A DNA stretch of 64,000 nt from Pedobacter sp. R20-19 (lineage in GTDB: Bacteria > Bacteroidota > Bacteroidia > Sphingobacteriales > Sphingobacteriaceae). Positions 1-9,164 of this stretch are shown here, in pieces (position 1 is the stretch's first letter; every line of letters begins with the position of its first letter). The notes beneath the pieces are model-generated. The model made no database searches, was not told the DNA's origin, and worked only from the letters and a program-made list of their open reading frames with translations. Location: assembly GCF_000708265.2 (NCBI RefSeq), contig NZ_JCKI01000002.1:434001-498000 (forward strand). The letters run 5' to 3'. Position numbers and translations under genes: made by a program.

Positions 1-2380
1 GTTACTCACAGATATGTATGATTATGGGGTAGAAGGTTTTTATAAACCTATAGAAGGTATTAAAGCAACCAAGCCATTCGTTATTATTGACGAACCACAT
101 CGTTTTAATAGAACACAAAAAGCCTATCAATTTATCGAAAACGAAGTACAACCGCAGACAGTTATTCGTTTTGGAGCCACTTTTCCAGAGATAGAAATAG
201 GTAAGGGTAAAAGCAAAATCAAGAAGAAAGACTTTACTAACTTGTTATATGACCTAAGTGCGTTTGAATCGTTCAACCAAAACCTGATAAAAGGAATTGC
301 TAAAGAGCACTTTGAGCCCTTAACCAAAAAGCAAGACAAGGTAAAAATAACCAATATAGTAAGCAAAACTTCGGCTAAATTTACGTTGATACAAAAAGAC
401 GAAACTAACAAAATCTTTGAATTGCATAAAGGCGATAGCTTGGGTATGATTGCACCTGAGCTAGAAGGTGTGCTTATAGATGCTATTACAAGCAATACCA
501 TAGAATTATCTAATGGACAAATAAAATCACAGGGTGAAGAGTTCAATACAGATATATATTCATCTTCATATCAAGAATCGATGTTGCAGTTGGCACTAGA
601 AAGACATTTCGAAACTGAGCGTACTAACTTTAGCCGTAACAATAAAATCAAAACATTAGCACTATTTTTCATAGACGACATCTATTCTTACCGTGTTAAT
701 GATAAGCAAGATAAGCAACCTTATCTTAAAGAAATGTTTGAACGTTTACTATTAGAGAAGATAGATCGCATATTGCCAATACTTAGTAAGCAAGAAGCAG
801 ACTATAAAGCCTATTTATTAGCATCTAAAGTAGATGTAGAAGCTACCCATGCAGGTTACTTTTCGCAGGACAATAGCAGTGCAGATGATGCTATTGCAGA
901 AGAGGTACAAGAAATATTATATGAGAAAAAGAAACTATTAAGTATAAAAGATGTCAATGGCGTTATGAATACCCGTCGTTTTCTTTTCTCAAAATGGACG
1001 TTGAAAGAAGGTTGGGATAACCCCAATGTATTTACTATTACCAAACTAAGAAGTAGTGGTAGTGACAATAGCAAACTACAAGAAGTAGGCAGAGGTTTGC
1101 GTTTGCCAGTAGATGAATTTGGTAATCGTATCTCCAATGAAGCATTCAAACTTAATTACATTATCGATTTTACCGAAGCTGATTTTGCAGATAAACTGGT
1201 GAATGAGATTAATGCAGACTTGCCAAAAGGTTTTGTGCTTTCTGACGAAAAACTAGAAATTGTTGCCAAAGAACTAAGCATTACTAAGAATGATTTGTTC
1301 AAAAAGTTATTGATGAGCGACTATATTGATATGGATAAAAATATCGTTGCGCAAAATGCAGAGCAGTTCTTTGCAGAGTATCCTGCATTCACTGTTGGTT
1401 TACAATCTGGCAAAGTAGAAGATCGTAACAAAAAACAAGAACGCAAAATAAAGATTCGTAAAGGCGTTTTTGATGAGATGAAAACCCTTTGGGAAGCCAT
1501 TAACGGCAAGTATATTTTACATTACGAGAAAGTAGAGCATGAAAACTATTTATTTATAGAGCTTCTAGCTTTATTTAAACAAGGTGTTTTTGCTGATACC
1601 TACATTCAAAGTAGTCGATCGGAATTAGACACAAAAGGTACAAATGCCATTTTAAGAGAAGATACAGGTGTGCAATTTAAAATTAATCGCCCAGTAGCTT
1701 ATGGTGAGTTTTTGAAACGTATTAACAGACAAACCAATTTATCCATACAACTGATTCATGAGGTTGTATCAGAATATTCTAAAACAAATAAAATCAACAC
1801 AGAACGAATTAATGAGCAAAGTATAACCAATTTCGTGAAGCTATTTACAGATTGGAAAATAGAAAAATTATCAGGAAGATTTAGTTATTCAAAAGCCAAC
1901 TTAGGAAGTAAAGCTACGGCATTAACGTATAAAGATGGTTCCCCCAAAGCGGAGATTACTCAAGGTTTAATCGGTACAAAATTTATAGAAGGTGAACCTG
2001 TTGAAAAGTATTTATATGATGTTTACGCTTATGATTCGCCCTTGGAAAAAGATAATATTTTAGTAGATGGTATTAATGAAATTATTGTTTACGGTAAAAT
2101 ACCAAGAAGTAGTATTTCGGTACCTACCATAACTGGGCAGTCATATAGTCCAGACTTTATGTATGTCATCAAAAAAGATAATGGAGAGAAGATATTGAAT
2201 GTTATTGTCGAAACTAAAGATGTCGAAAACGAATCTACATTAAGAGGTATTGAGAAAGCAAAAATAGATTGTGCGAGAGAGTTCTTCAATCAATTAACGA
2301 TAGATGGCTATAAGGTGGAATTCAAAACACAATTGAACAACAAAAAAATTCGTCAGATAATTGACGAAGTGTTAGAATAA
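1..2380 (+). CDS. Type III restriction enzyme Res subunit, 5' end outside window
   Basis: Helicase-nuclease subunit of a type III restriction system, which translocates on DNA by ATP hydrolysis and cuts it together with a Mod methylase. The frame is open to base 2, so the N-terminus with the Walker A motif lies outside; numbering here is from the first in-window ATG at 14. Visible are the DEPH box (residues 26-29), GATF (motif III), and a motif VI QEVGRGLRLP near residue 356. The C-terminus carries a PD-(D/E)XK nuclease: PDF near 712 and VETKD near 732. Full-length Res proteins run to roughly 950-1000 aa, so about 200 residues are missing. No mod gene is visible downstream; it would have to lie to the left. 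Base composition is visibly more AT-rich than from 6583 on. Confident family call. Confidence 0.9.
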   Translation, partial: LLTDMYDYGVEGFYKPIEGIKATKPFVIIDEPHRFNRTQKAYQFIENEVQPQTVIRFGATFPEIEIGKGKSKIKKKDFTNLLYDLSAFESFNQNLIKGIAKEHFEPLTKKQDKVKITNIVSKTSAKFTLIQKDETNKIFELHKGDSLGMIAPELEGVLIDAITSNTIELSNGQIKSQGEEFNTDIYSSSYQESMLQLALERHFETERTNFSRNNKIKTLALFFIDDIYSYRVNDKQDKQPYLKEMFERLLLEKIDRILPILSKQEADYKAYLLASKVDVEATHAGYFSQDNSSADDAIAEEVQEILYEKKKLLSIKDVNGVMNTRRFLFSKWTLKEGWDNPNVFTITKLRSSGSDNSKLQEVGRGLRLPVDEFGNRISNEAFKLNYIIDFTEADFADKLVNEINADLPKGFVLSDEKLEIVAKELSITKNDLFKKLLMSDYIDMDKNIVAQNAEQFFAEYPAFTVGLQSGKVEDRNKKQERKIKIRKGVFDEMKTLWEAINGKYILHYEKVEHENYLFIELLALFKQGVFADTYIQSSRSELDTKGTNAILREDTGVQFKINRPVAYGEFLKRINRQTNLSIQLIHEVVSEYSKTNKINTERINEQSITNFVKLFTDWKIEKLSGRFSYSKANLGSKATALTYKDGSPKAEITQGLIGTKFIEGEPVEKYLYDVYAYDSPLEKDNILVDGINEIIVYGKIPRSSISVPTITGQSYSPDFMYVIKKDNGEKILNVIVETKDVENESTLRGIEKAKIDCAREFFNQLTIDGYKVEFKTQLNNKKIRQIIDEVLE

Positions 2381-2381
2381 A

Positions 2382-2546
2382 AATTCAAATCTTAAGCAAA
2401 ACCAAGAACTTACAGCTTTAAGAGATTGGTTATTGCCTATGTTAATGAATGGGCAGGTTACGGTAGAAGATGCTTATGAAATAGTAGAATGAGAATTGGG
2501 AATGGTTGCGGAAGAAGAGGTAAGTTATAATGGAAAAACTGAATAA
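2382..2546 (+). pseudogene. hsdS C-terminal remnant with an in-frame TGA
   Basis: Immediately after the Res stop codon a second frame reads NQELTALRDWLLPMLMNGQV, the characteristic tail of Bacteroidota type I specificity subunits (HsdS). The frame meets TGA at 2490-2492 and then continues in the same frame as ELGMVAEE..., which also fits the end of HsdS, before TAA at 2544-2546. There is no start codon, no target recognition domain and no hsdM or hsdR in the window. I infer a relic left when the type III and McrBC genes replaced or inserted into a type I locus. Confidence 0.75.
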
Positions 2547-2557
2547 ATTAAATTGTT

Positions 2558-2980
2558 ATGAAAAAATTTAGAATAAAATCTGCGTCAATTTTCTTTTCAA
2601 AGGATGAAAATTATGAGCTAATTTTTGAAATTGCTCCAGCTGATAAAAATCAAGTAGCAGATTTTGATCTTTTAAAAACAGATTTAGAAGCCATAAAAAA
2701 CGAAAAAGAAAAATTGTCCATACAACATAATGCTACACTCATTTACTGTAGTTATAATAAGGTCGATAATTATAATATTTATTTTATAAACCCGCTTTTA
2801 AGATCTATTGAAAACATCAACTGGTTTGACGACATTCCTGTTTCTGGAGGCATTTCTACTTTTAAGTCCAATAAATTCGATAACCCAATAAAAGTGGATG
2901 TTAAGTTTACTTTTTTTGAGGATGACGTGAGAAATGAGTTTGAAATTAGTGATGTTTTTCTAATGCAATTTAAAGATTAG
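2558..2980 (+). CDS. Unknown 140-aa protein inside the restriction island
   Basis: I do not recognise this protein. It is soluble by appearance: no signal peptide and no membrane segment. Its C-terminal half alternates hydrophobic and charged residues in a beta-rich pattern (KVDVKFTFFEDDVRNEFEIS), and residues 35-55 are a charged stretch likely helical. It starts 11 bp after the hsdS relic and ends 40 bp before mcrB on the same strand, so it may be co-transcribed with mcrBC. Position between two restriction systems makes a defence or immunity role possible, but nothing in the sequence states one. Confidence 0.6.
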   Translation: MKKFRIKSASIFFSKDENYELIFEIAPADKNQVADFDLLKTDLEAIKNEKEKLSIQHNATLIYCSYNKVDNYNIYFINPLLRSIENINWFDDIPVSGGISTFKSNKFDNPIKVDVKFTFFEDDVRNEFEISDVFLMQFKD

Positions 2981-3020
2981 GAGAGGTTGAGTTCTATTCT
3001 AAATGTAACCGATATAAATT

Positions 3021-4925
3021 ATGAAAGATAAAAAAGTATATAGAGTTGGGACAAATTGGGGAGGGGTAGATGTATTTCAACACTTTAAAAAGTTTAAAAT
3101 TGCATTTGTTGGTTTTGAAGTTGAAAACTATGTACTTTCTACAAAGACAAACGATATTTTGATTATTACTAAAGGCAGTACCATCATCGCTTTAGCAGAT
3201 GTTGTTGGTTTGGCAGATCTTTCTGAAGTATCTGTAAATCTTTCAAATGAATTTGACGATGTGAAATGCCTAAAATTGGGAAATATTTTTCTTCAAGAAG
3301 ATTATCCTAAAGTTAATTTCGGTAGTTATGGGGGGCAGGGCAAACAATTTCATATAGCCCATGGTGATTATGCAAAAAATGCGATAGATAGTTTTTCAAA
3401 GATTATAAACACTAAAATGAATCAAGAAATAGTAGCGCTTTTAAAATATAAAAAACAAATCGTATTGCAGGGGCCTCCCGGAACTGGTAAAACAAAATTG
3501 GCTGGTGAGATTGCAGAAAGTTTGATAGCTCCTAAAAACCTTGGAAGCCCTAAACAGGTTATAGAAGACTATATCAAGCATTTTGATTCTTCTTTGGAAA
3601 CTGTTTTGTCTAAAAGGGAAGAACTGAATGGATTGCTCGAAGCATTTCAGGAGAAGTTTAAAAAAGAGAATCTTAATAAAATTACGCTTGAAGAATATGC
3701 TTTTGGTATGGGCACTAATGATAGTTTTTGTTGGTGGCTTGAGTATGTTCTCTATGGTTATGGCCAATATGCTGGTTTTGCAGGTAAATTTTTAATTTAC
3801 TGGAAAAAGGAAAGTCAATCTTACGTTAAAAGCGGTTTTGTTAAGGATATTGAGGACGATGAGGTAGCAATGGAAAAATTAGCAGAGCAACTTTTTAATG
3901 TTGCAAATAATCAAAATCTCTTAGAGGTAAGCAAATACTTAGGAAAGGGATTGATGTTAAAAATACTCAATAGCTATTATCCAGAATTATATTTTCCTAT
4001 CTCTAACGAAACATGTATAAATAATGCATTAAAATTATTGGGCTTCGATCATACTGGGTTAAATTTTGTTGATAAAAACAAAAAACTTCAAGAGATTTTT
4101 TTAGAAAAAAAGAAAAAATTAGGTTCTGAAATTAGCAATGTGGAATTTATGAATTTCTTATTCAGCACCTACGATATGAAAGGTGATATTGAACTACAAA
4201 AAGACGAAGTTGTTTCAAAAGGGGAGTTTGAAATTGTGCAGTTTCATCCATCATACACGTATGAAGATTTTGTGAGAGGTATTGTTTCTAAGAGCAATAA
4301 TCAGAATCAAATTGAATTTATTGTAGAAAATAAGGTGCTATCAATTTTTGCCCAAAAAGCCCTTGATAATCCTAATTCAAACTATGTTTTAATTTTAGAC
4401 GAAATAAATAGAGCTAACTTGTCCGCAGTTCTTGGAGAATTAATATTTGCGTTGGAATATCGATTTGATAAGGATAAAGCAAAGCATACTACCGTTCGAA
4501 GTATGTACACTTTGAAAGAACATGTTGATGATGATAGTGGCACAAACGAATTAAGGCTGCCCAAAAATTTGTATATCATCGGAACTATGAATACTGCTGA
4601 TCGTTCTGTAGGTCATATAGACTACGCTATTAGACGAAGGTTTGCCTTCGTGGATGTACTGCCTAAAGATTTAAGTAAAGAGCCGGATATTAAATTTGAT
4701 AGTATCTTGTTTAACAAGGTCGCTTCGCTGTTTGATGATCATATTACATCAGATTTTAACAAAAGTGAAGTGCAGCTTGGGCATTCGTATTTTATAGATA
4801 AATCTGAAGAAGGTGGAGATATGGGGGTGAGGTTAAAATATGAAATAAAACCTATTTTAGAAGAATATATCAAGGATGGAATTTTAAAAGAAGCAGCGAG
4901 AGAAGTAATCAGGAATCTAGCTTAA
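3021..4925 (+). CDS. mcrB: McrB-like AAA+ NTPase of a modification-dependent restriction system
   Basis: Motor subunit of an McrBC-type system, which recognises modified DNA and drives McrC cleavage by GTP hydrolysis. Walker A GPPGTGKT is at residues 151-158, Walker B LILDEINRA at about 457-465 and the McrB signature MNTADRS at 523-529, followed by an RRRF arginine-finger region. Residues 1-140 form a small beta-rich domain with no obvious relative and would be the DNA-recognition module. About 300 residues separate Walker A from Walker B, far more than in a minimal AAA+ core, so a helical domain rich in aromatic residues is inserted there (CWWLEYVLYGYGQY near 237). mcrC follows after 10 bp. 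Confidence 0.85.
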   Translation: MKDKKVYRVGTNWGGVDVFQHFKKFKIAFVGFEVENYVLSTKTNDILIITKGSTIIALADVVGLADLSEVSVNLSNEFDDVKCLKLGNIFLQEDYPKVNFGSYGGQGKQFHIAHGDYAKNAIDSFSKIINTKMNQEIVALLKYKKQIVLQGPPGTGKTKLAGEIAESLIAPKNLGSPKQVIEDYIKHFDSSLETVLSKREELNGLLEAFQEKFKKENLNKITLEEYAFGMGTNDSFCWWLEYVLYGYGQYAGFAGKFLIYWKKESQSYVKSGFVKDIEDDEVAMEKLAEQLFNVANNQNLLEVSKYLGKGLMLKILNSYYPELYFPISNETCINNALKLLGFDHTGLNFVDKNKKLQEIFLEKKKKLGSEISNVEFMNFLFSTYDMKGDIELQKDEVVSKGEFEIVQFHPSYTYEDFVRGIVSKSNNQNQIEFIVENKVLSIFAQKALDNPNSNYVLILDEINRANLSAVLGELIFALEYRFDKDKAKHTTVRSMYTLKEHVDDDSGTNELRLPKNLYIIGTMNTADRSVGHIDYAIRRRFAFVDVLPKDLSKEPDIKFDSILFNKVASLFDDHITSDFNKSEVQLGHSYFIDKSEEGGDMGVRLKYEIKPILEEYIKDGILKEAAREVIRNLA

Positions 4926-4935
4926 TCGAAAACTA

Positions 4936-6294
4936 ATGCTTAAGATTTCTGAACATTTCGAGTACTATAATCGCAACCACATCAATACGCTTTCCCAATT
5001 ATCCAATTGGGAAAGCTATTATGCATTGGAAGATAAAATGGATGCTATTTTTTTCGATATAGAAAAACAATACGCTTGCGTTTCCTTAAAACTGAGTAAA
5101 GAAAACGAAGAGCATCAATGTTCGATTACATCGTCCTACTACATCGGCTTAGATAGATTTTCAAAACTTAAACTACCTGTTTATATCCAACCGAAGCTCA
5201 ATAATGAAAATCATCAACTAAACTATATTAAAATGCTTTTAGAAGCATTAAAAGAGCCAGAAAATTTTGATCATTTGGAAGGCTTGGTATTGGTTAAGTT
5301 TGATGATCCGTGGATTGAAATAGAAAATGAGCTTTCCCCAGAACTAACACCATTTTTAATTGCACAGTTTTTGGTAACCGTCAAGTTGTTATTAAAAAAA
5401 GGGCTAAAGAAATCTTATTATCCCAAAACAGAAAATCTTTCTGGCAGGGTTAAGGGTAAAATTTTGGTTGGGAGACAGATTAAAGAGAATGTCCTTAAAA
5501 ATAGGTTAATCCAAACCATTTGCCAGTATCAAGAATTTGGTTTCGATACCGAAGCTAATCAATTTTTGAAGTATGTGTTAAGTATATTGCCTCATCATTT
5601 TGATTATTTTGACACAAAAGGAAGTATTAGACTAAATTTAGAAGAACTATGGGATTTTTGTCAAGCTGGTTTTCAGCAAGTAGGCACACGAGCATTTAGT
5701 AAATTGAAATATCAAGAGAATAACCCTTTTTATAAACAGTACAATTTAGCCATACAGTTTGGTAATCAGATACTTGCATTACACGATTATAATATTGCGA
5801 GAAATGCTAAACAAGCTACTTGTATGCATCCACCATTTTGGATAGATATGAGCAAATTATTTGAACTTTATGTATTTAAGAAATTAAGAGCGAAGTTTAA
5901 AGATGATAATGCTGTAGTTTATCATCAAAAGTACCATCAACAAGAACTAGATTTTATTATTAATGCTAACGGCTTTAAAGCTGTAGTAGATACAAAATAT
6001 AAGCCCAGATATGCATACGGCAACCCGAGTATGGAGGATGCCCGGCAGTTGTCTGGATATACCAGGTTAAATAAAGTATACAAAGAGCTATACATCAATG
6101 ATAATTCGTTGATCCCTGCTTATCTTATTTATCCTTCAAATTTACCAGCGGTTGCTGAAAAAGATGGTTTAGAAAGTGAAGATGTTTTTGAAGAACCAGC
6201 TGAATCCTCTGATCAACTGCTAAAAGGCAAAGCCAGAAAGTCTACCATGTATAGAGAACTGTATTTACAAGAAATTACTTTGCCATTTATTTAA
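4936..6294 (+). CDS. mcrC: McrC-like nuclease subunit
   Basis: Nuclease partner of McrB; in the known systems McrC stimulates McrB GTPase activity and cleaves DNA. The N-terminal two thirds is the McrC scaffold (residues 1-300, with LSGRVKGKILVGRQI near 170). The C-terminus has a PD-(D/E)XK nuclease with ELDFII near 335-341 and VDTKYK at 351-356; D338, D352 and K354 are the likely catalytic residues. The start follows the mcrB stop by 10 bp, which implies translational coupling. The stop codon directly abuts a decayed XRE gene on the other strand, so this end looks like the right edge of the island. Confidence 0.85.
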   Translation: MLKISEHFEYYNRNHINTLSQLSNWESYYALEDKMDAIFFDIEKQYACVSLKLSKENEEHQCSITSSYYIGLDRFSKLKLPVYIQPKLNNENHQLNYIKMLLEALKEPENFDHLEGLVLVKFDDPWIEIENELSPELTPFLIAQFLVTVKLLLKKGLKKSYYPKTENLSGRVKGKILVGRQIKENVLKNRLIQTICQYQEFGFDTEANQFLKYVLSILPHHFDYFDTKGSIRLNLEELWDFCQAGFQQVGTRAFSKLKYQENNPFYKQYNLAIQFGNQILALHDYNIARNAKQATCMHPPFWIDMSKLFELYVFKKLRAKFKDDNAVVYHQKYHQQELDFIINANGFKAVVDTKYKPRYAYGNPSMEDARQLSGYTRLNKVYKELYINDNSLIPAYLIYPSNLPAVAEKDGLESEDVFEEPAESSDQLLKGKARKSTMYRELYLQEITLPFI

Positions 6295-6480
6295 TGCTGT
6301 TAATCCCAAAACTTTTGCTATTTTCTCTAGGTGCTATCTTGAATTTCATTGCTCTAGTTTGCTAATGGCCTGTTGGCTAATCCTGAGTTCGGTCGCGTGT
6401 GCTTCCTGTTTTATGCCACGCAATTCGCGGATGCAGCTAATTTTATGGCCTATATGTATACGGTTTTCCCCGTCTCTTTG
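6295..6480 (-). pseudogene. Frameshifted XRE-family helix-turn-helix regulator
   Basis: On the minus strand the sequence reads IGHKISCIRELRGIKQEA, then TELRISQQAISKLEQ and a stop. The neighbouring frame continues with NEIQDST and the first frame resumes with LEKIAKVLGLTA. In order, this is the DNA-binding region of the XRE/Cro-CI regulators common in Bacteroidota, broken by two frameshifts. No start codon is visible (TAG precedes the fragment) and the match ends at the mcrC stop codon, so the C-terminal part was probably removed when the island arrived. Confidence 0.72.
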
Positions 6481-6582
6481 CTACGTGTTGCTAAATTTGT
6501 AATATTCTTATGCGCGTGAAGGTTCTTTTGAATTAATTTTTACCTTGGTGTACCTTAATTAAACCCCCTAAAACGTTTAACA

Positions 6583-7689
6583 ATGAGCCATAAGTCCTTT
6601 TGGAAATCAGCATTTGCACTATTTGCCACATTTACGATTTGTTTTGGATCAATGGCGCAGCAGGTAAAATTGAATGTTGCTGTGGCGGGACTGAATCATG
6701 ATCACATTTACCTGATTATGAATAGCTACCAGAAGGGTGAGGTGAACATCATCGGCATTGCAGAAAGTAATCCGGATTTAATACAGCGTTTTAAGCAGCG
6801 TTATCAACTGGCGGATAGCTTATTTTATCCTAACCTGCCTGCTTTATTGCAAAAACGTAAACCAGATGCTGTGCTGGCTTATAATGCCATCAGCGATCAT
6901 TTGGCTGTGGTGGAGGCGGCTGCGCCCCTGGGGATTGCTGTCATGGTAGAAAAACCCCTGGCCACAACGGTTAAAGATGCAGAGAAAATGGTTCAGCTGG
7001 CGAAAAAGCATCATATCCATTTGCTTACGAATTATGAGACCACCTGGTATCCGAGTAATCAGGAAGCTTACCTGAATATAAAGGCGCAAAATTTAATAGG
7101 TGAGGTGCGGAAGATGATTGTACACGACGGGCACCAGGGACCAAAGGAAATTGGGGTGAGCAAAGAATTTTTAAGCTGGCTGACTGATCCGGCTAAAAAC
7201 GGGGCTGGGGCACTGACCGATTTTGGCTGTTATGGTGCTAATTTAATGACCTGGCTGATGAATGGCAAGGCGCCAATAGCCGTGTCGGCTATTACGCATC
7301 AAATTAAACCGGACGTTTACCCGAAAGTGGATGATGATGCCACGATTTTGCTGGAGTACGCGGATGCGACTGGCATCATTGAAGCTTCGTGGAACTGGCC
7401 TTTTAGTATTAAAGATATGGAAGTATTCGGGAAAACAGGTTACCTACAGGCTGTTAATGAACAGCAGTTGCGTTTAAAAGAAAACGGCAATTCCGATTAT
7501 AAGATTTATAAAGCAAAAGCACTTACACCGGCTTATGCCTCTAGTTTGGGCTACCTGGCTGCGGTATTGAGAAAAGAAATCATACCTGAAAATGATTTAT
7601 CTTCTTTGGAGAACAATTTAATTGTGGTTAAAATTTTAGAAGCAGCTAAGGCTTCTGCAAAGAGTGGTAAAAAGGTGATGATCAGGTAA
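6583..7689 (+). CDS. Exported Gfo/Idh/MocA-family oxidoreductase
   Basis: NAD(P)-dependent oxidoreductase of the Gfo/Idh/MocA family, whose members act on sugars, inositols or glycans. Residues 1-26 are a signal peptide ending SMAQQ, so the enzyme is exported to the periplasm, as many Bacteroidota members are. The Rossmann domain starts at VAVAGLNHDH (about 32-41), and the family motif EKPLATT lies near residue 126. The C-terminal half matches the family's alpha/beta substrate domain. The substrate cannot be told. Codon use and GC content are clearly higher than in the restriction island upstream. It has no close operon partner. Confidence 0.85.
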   Translation: MSHKSFWKSAFALFATFTICFGSMAQQVKLNVAVAGLNHDHIYLIMNSYQKGEVNIIGIAESNPDLIQRFKQRYQLADSLFYPNLPALLQKRKPDAVLAYNAISDHLAVVEAAAPLGIAVMVEKPLATTVKDAEKMVQLAKKHHIHLLTNYETTWYPSNQEAYLNIKAQNLIGEVRKMIVHDGHQGPKEIGVSKEFLSWLTDPAKNGAGALTDFGCYGANLMTWLMNGKAPIAVSAITHQIKPDVYPKVDDDATILLEYADATGIIEASWNWPFSIKDMEVFGKTGYLQAVNEQQLRLKENGNSDYKIYKAKALTPAYASSLGYLAAVLRKEIIPENDLSSLENNLIVVKILEAAKASAKSGKKVMIR

Positions 7690-8017
7690 GGTCTGATTTA
7701 ATCATTTTGTCTGATGGTGTTTTAGGTTGCTTGTAAAAGATGTTTGCAATGTTAAAGCCATTTGCCAGGCCGGATAGCAGGAAGCAGATCGCATGGGACA
7801 TATTACAGGGTGTGGTCATTTGAGCCTAAAAACTGATGATATTATTTTTATGTTTAAGAGAAGCGGGCATTGGTACATTAAATGGGGTAGAATTTGCCTG
7901 CCGGAAGCATACCTTTATCTTATTCTGAAACAACATAAAGGAGGTAAGCATGGTTCCTTTCCTCAATCAATACGGAAATACTGCTATTGGTGTCTGTGCA
8001 TTATCATCACTAGAGAT
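7690..8017. other. 328-bp gap without a recognisable gene
   Basis: Only short frames with in-frame stops are present. A frame of 82 codons at 7793-8041 overlaps the 3' end of purN, is rich in Cys, His and aromatic residues and resembles no family, so I treat it as chance. No hairpin terminator or promoter match stands out. The segment may be eroded coding sequence, but I cannot identify it. Confidence 0.5.
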
Positions 8018-8596
8018 CTATTTTTTTATCTTCTTAACTAATCCTTCCACAATTCTAGGATAATGCTGGTGTTCTAATTGCTGGCCTTTAAATTTAACCA
8101 TTTCTAAGTTATCTCCCCGATCAATTTTATACTTTGCCTGGTAAATGTACTCACCTTCATCATAATGTTCATCAACATAATGGATGGTAATACCTCCTTC
8201 AGTTTCGCCAGCTGCAATTACCGCATTGTGTACGTAGTCTCCATACATGCCTTTGCCACCAAATTTTGGTAAAATAGCGGGGTGAATGTTGACTATTCTT
8301 CCCGGGTAGGCGGCAATTAAGTTTTTAGGAATTAGCCAAAGGAAACCAGCGAGTACAACAAAATCGATATCAAGGTTTTTCAGCAGATCAATTACTTCGT
8401 CTGTTTTATAAAACTCGTTTTTATCGAAGATATGGCTTGGGATTTCAAAATTATCAGCTCTTTGCAATACATAAGCGTCAGCGTTATTGGTGAGCACCAA
8501 TGAAATTTCAATGTCGTTACTGCGTTTAAAATGCTCCATTAGCTTTTGGGCATTAGAGCCAGAACCGGATGCAAAGATGGCTATTCGTTTTTTCAC
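8018..8596 (-). CDS. purN: Phosphoribosylglycinamide formyltransferase
   Basis: Third step of de novo purine synthesis: transfers formyl from 10-formyl-THF to glycinamide ribonucleotide. The protein is 192 aa, normal for PurN. It has the N-terminal GSGSNAQKL phosphate-binding loop (residues 10-18), the catalytic segment NIHPAILPKF (Asn and His of the active site) with GMYGDYVH after it, and the HYVDEHYDEG motif with the catalytic Asp. It stands alone, transcribed away from rpsT; other pur genes are not in the window. Confidence 0.95.
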   Translation of the reverse strand: MKKRIAIFASGSGSNAQKLMEHFKRSNDIEISLVLTNNADAYVLQRADNFEIPSHIFDKNEFYKTDEVIDLLKNLDIDFVVLAGFLWLIPKNLIAAYPGRIVNIHPAILPKFGGKGMYGDYVHNAVIAAGETEGGITIHYVDEHYDEGEYIYQAKYKIDRGDNLEMVKFKGQQLEHQHYPRIVEGLVKKIKK

Positions 8597-8781
8597 TCAG
8601 AATGTGTTTTCCTCAAAAATAGTATTTTTACCTATGTTTTATGTATTCAAATTAAATTTTATTCTCTATCGTTAAAGTGTTGTGAATGAATAAATTTATC
8701 GTATTTTCGCAGTTCGGAATTGAGATCAGATTTTAGCGGATAAAAATTTAAAATTCTTTTGCGTTTTAAAAAGATAAACTC

Positions 8782-8789
8782 TATATTTG
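8782..8789 (+). promoter_or_regulatory. rpsT promoter, -7 box TATATTTG
   Basis: Exact match to the Bacteroidota -7 consensus TAnnTTTG, with a TTTTG element about 20 bp upstream near 8757. It lies 48 bp before the rpsT start, and there is no Shine-Dalgarno sequence in the leader. Confidence 0.7.
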
Positions 8790-8837
8790 CAACCCGAATT
8801 AAAGGAAACGATTAAGAAAAATAAAGGCTAAATAGAA

Positions 8838-9092
8838 ATGGCAAATCATAAATCTTCATTAAAGAGAATTAGAGCAAACGCAACAAAACGTTTACGTAAC
8901 AGATATCAGGCAAAAACTACACGTACTTTTATTAAAAGGTTACGTGCTGCAGAAGATAAAAAATCTGCATCAGATTTATTGCCTAAAGTAATCTCTATGT
9001 TAGATCGTTTAGCAAAAAAGAACATTATTCACAAAAACAAAGCGGCTAACAATAAATCAAAATTAACGAAATTCGTTAACGGTTTAGCATAA
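8838..9092 (+). CDS. rpsT: 30S ribosomal protein S20
   Basis: Primary 16S rRNA-binding protein of the small subunit. It is 84 aa, typical for S20, begins MANHKSSLKRIRANATKRLR and is rich in Lys and Arg throughout, with the helical C-terminus KNIIHKNKAANNKSKL that is conserved in the family. It is a single-gene unit, with its own promoter at 8782 and a strong terminator at 9120. Confidence 0.96.
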   Translation: MANHKSSLKRIRANATKRLRNRYQAKTTRTFIKRLRAAEDKKSASDLLPKVISMLDRLAKKNIIHKNKAANNKSKLTKFVNGLA

Positions 9093-9119
9093 TCCACTTT
9101 TTTTACGATATTAGTATCA

Positions 9120-9154
9120 GGCATCCCAACCAAACGTTGGGATGCCTTTTTTTT
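9120..9154 (+). terminator. Rho-independent terminator of rpsT
   Basis: Perfect 11-bp stem (GGCATCCCAAC / GTTGGGATGCC), 5-nt loop and eight T residues at 9147-9154. The T tract runs up to the radC start region. Confidence 0.93.
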
Positions 9155-9164
9155 GTCGAAAAAA

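Noticed and set aside
7793..8041. 82-codon frame after the oxidoreductase gene
   Set aside because: No family resemblance, odd Cys/His/Trp-rich composition and overlap with purN on the other strand.
9153..9164. TTG start of radC
   Set aside because: It lies in the T tract of the rpsT terminator; the ATG 12 bp later is preferred.
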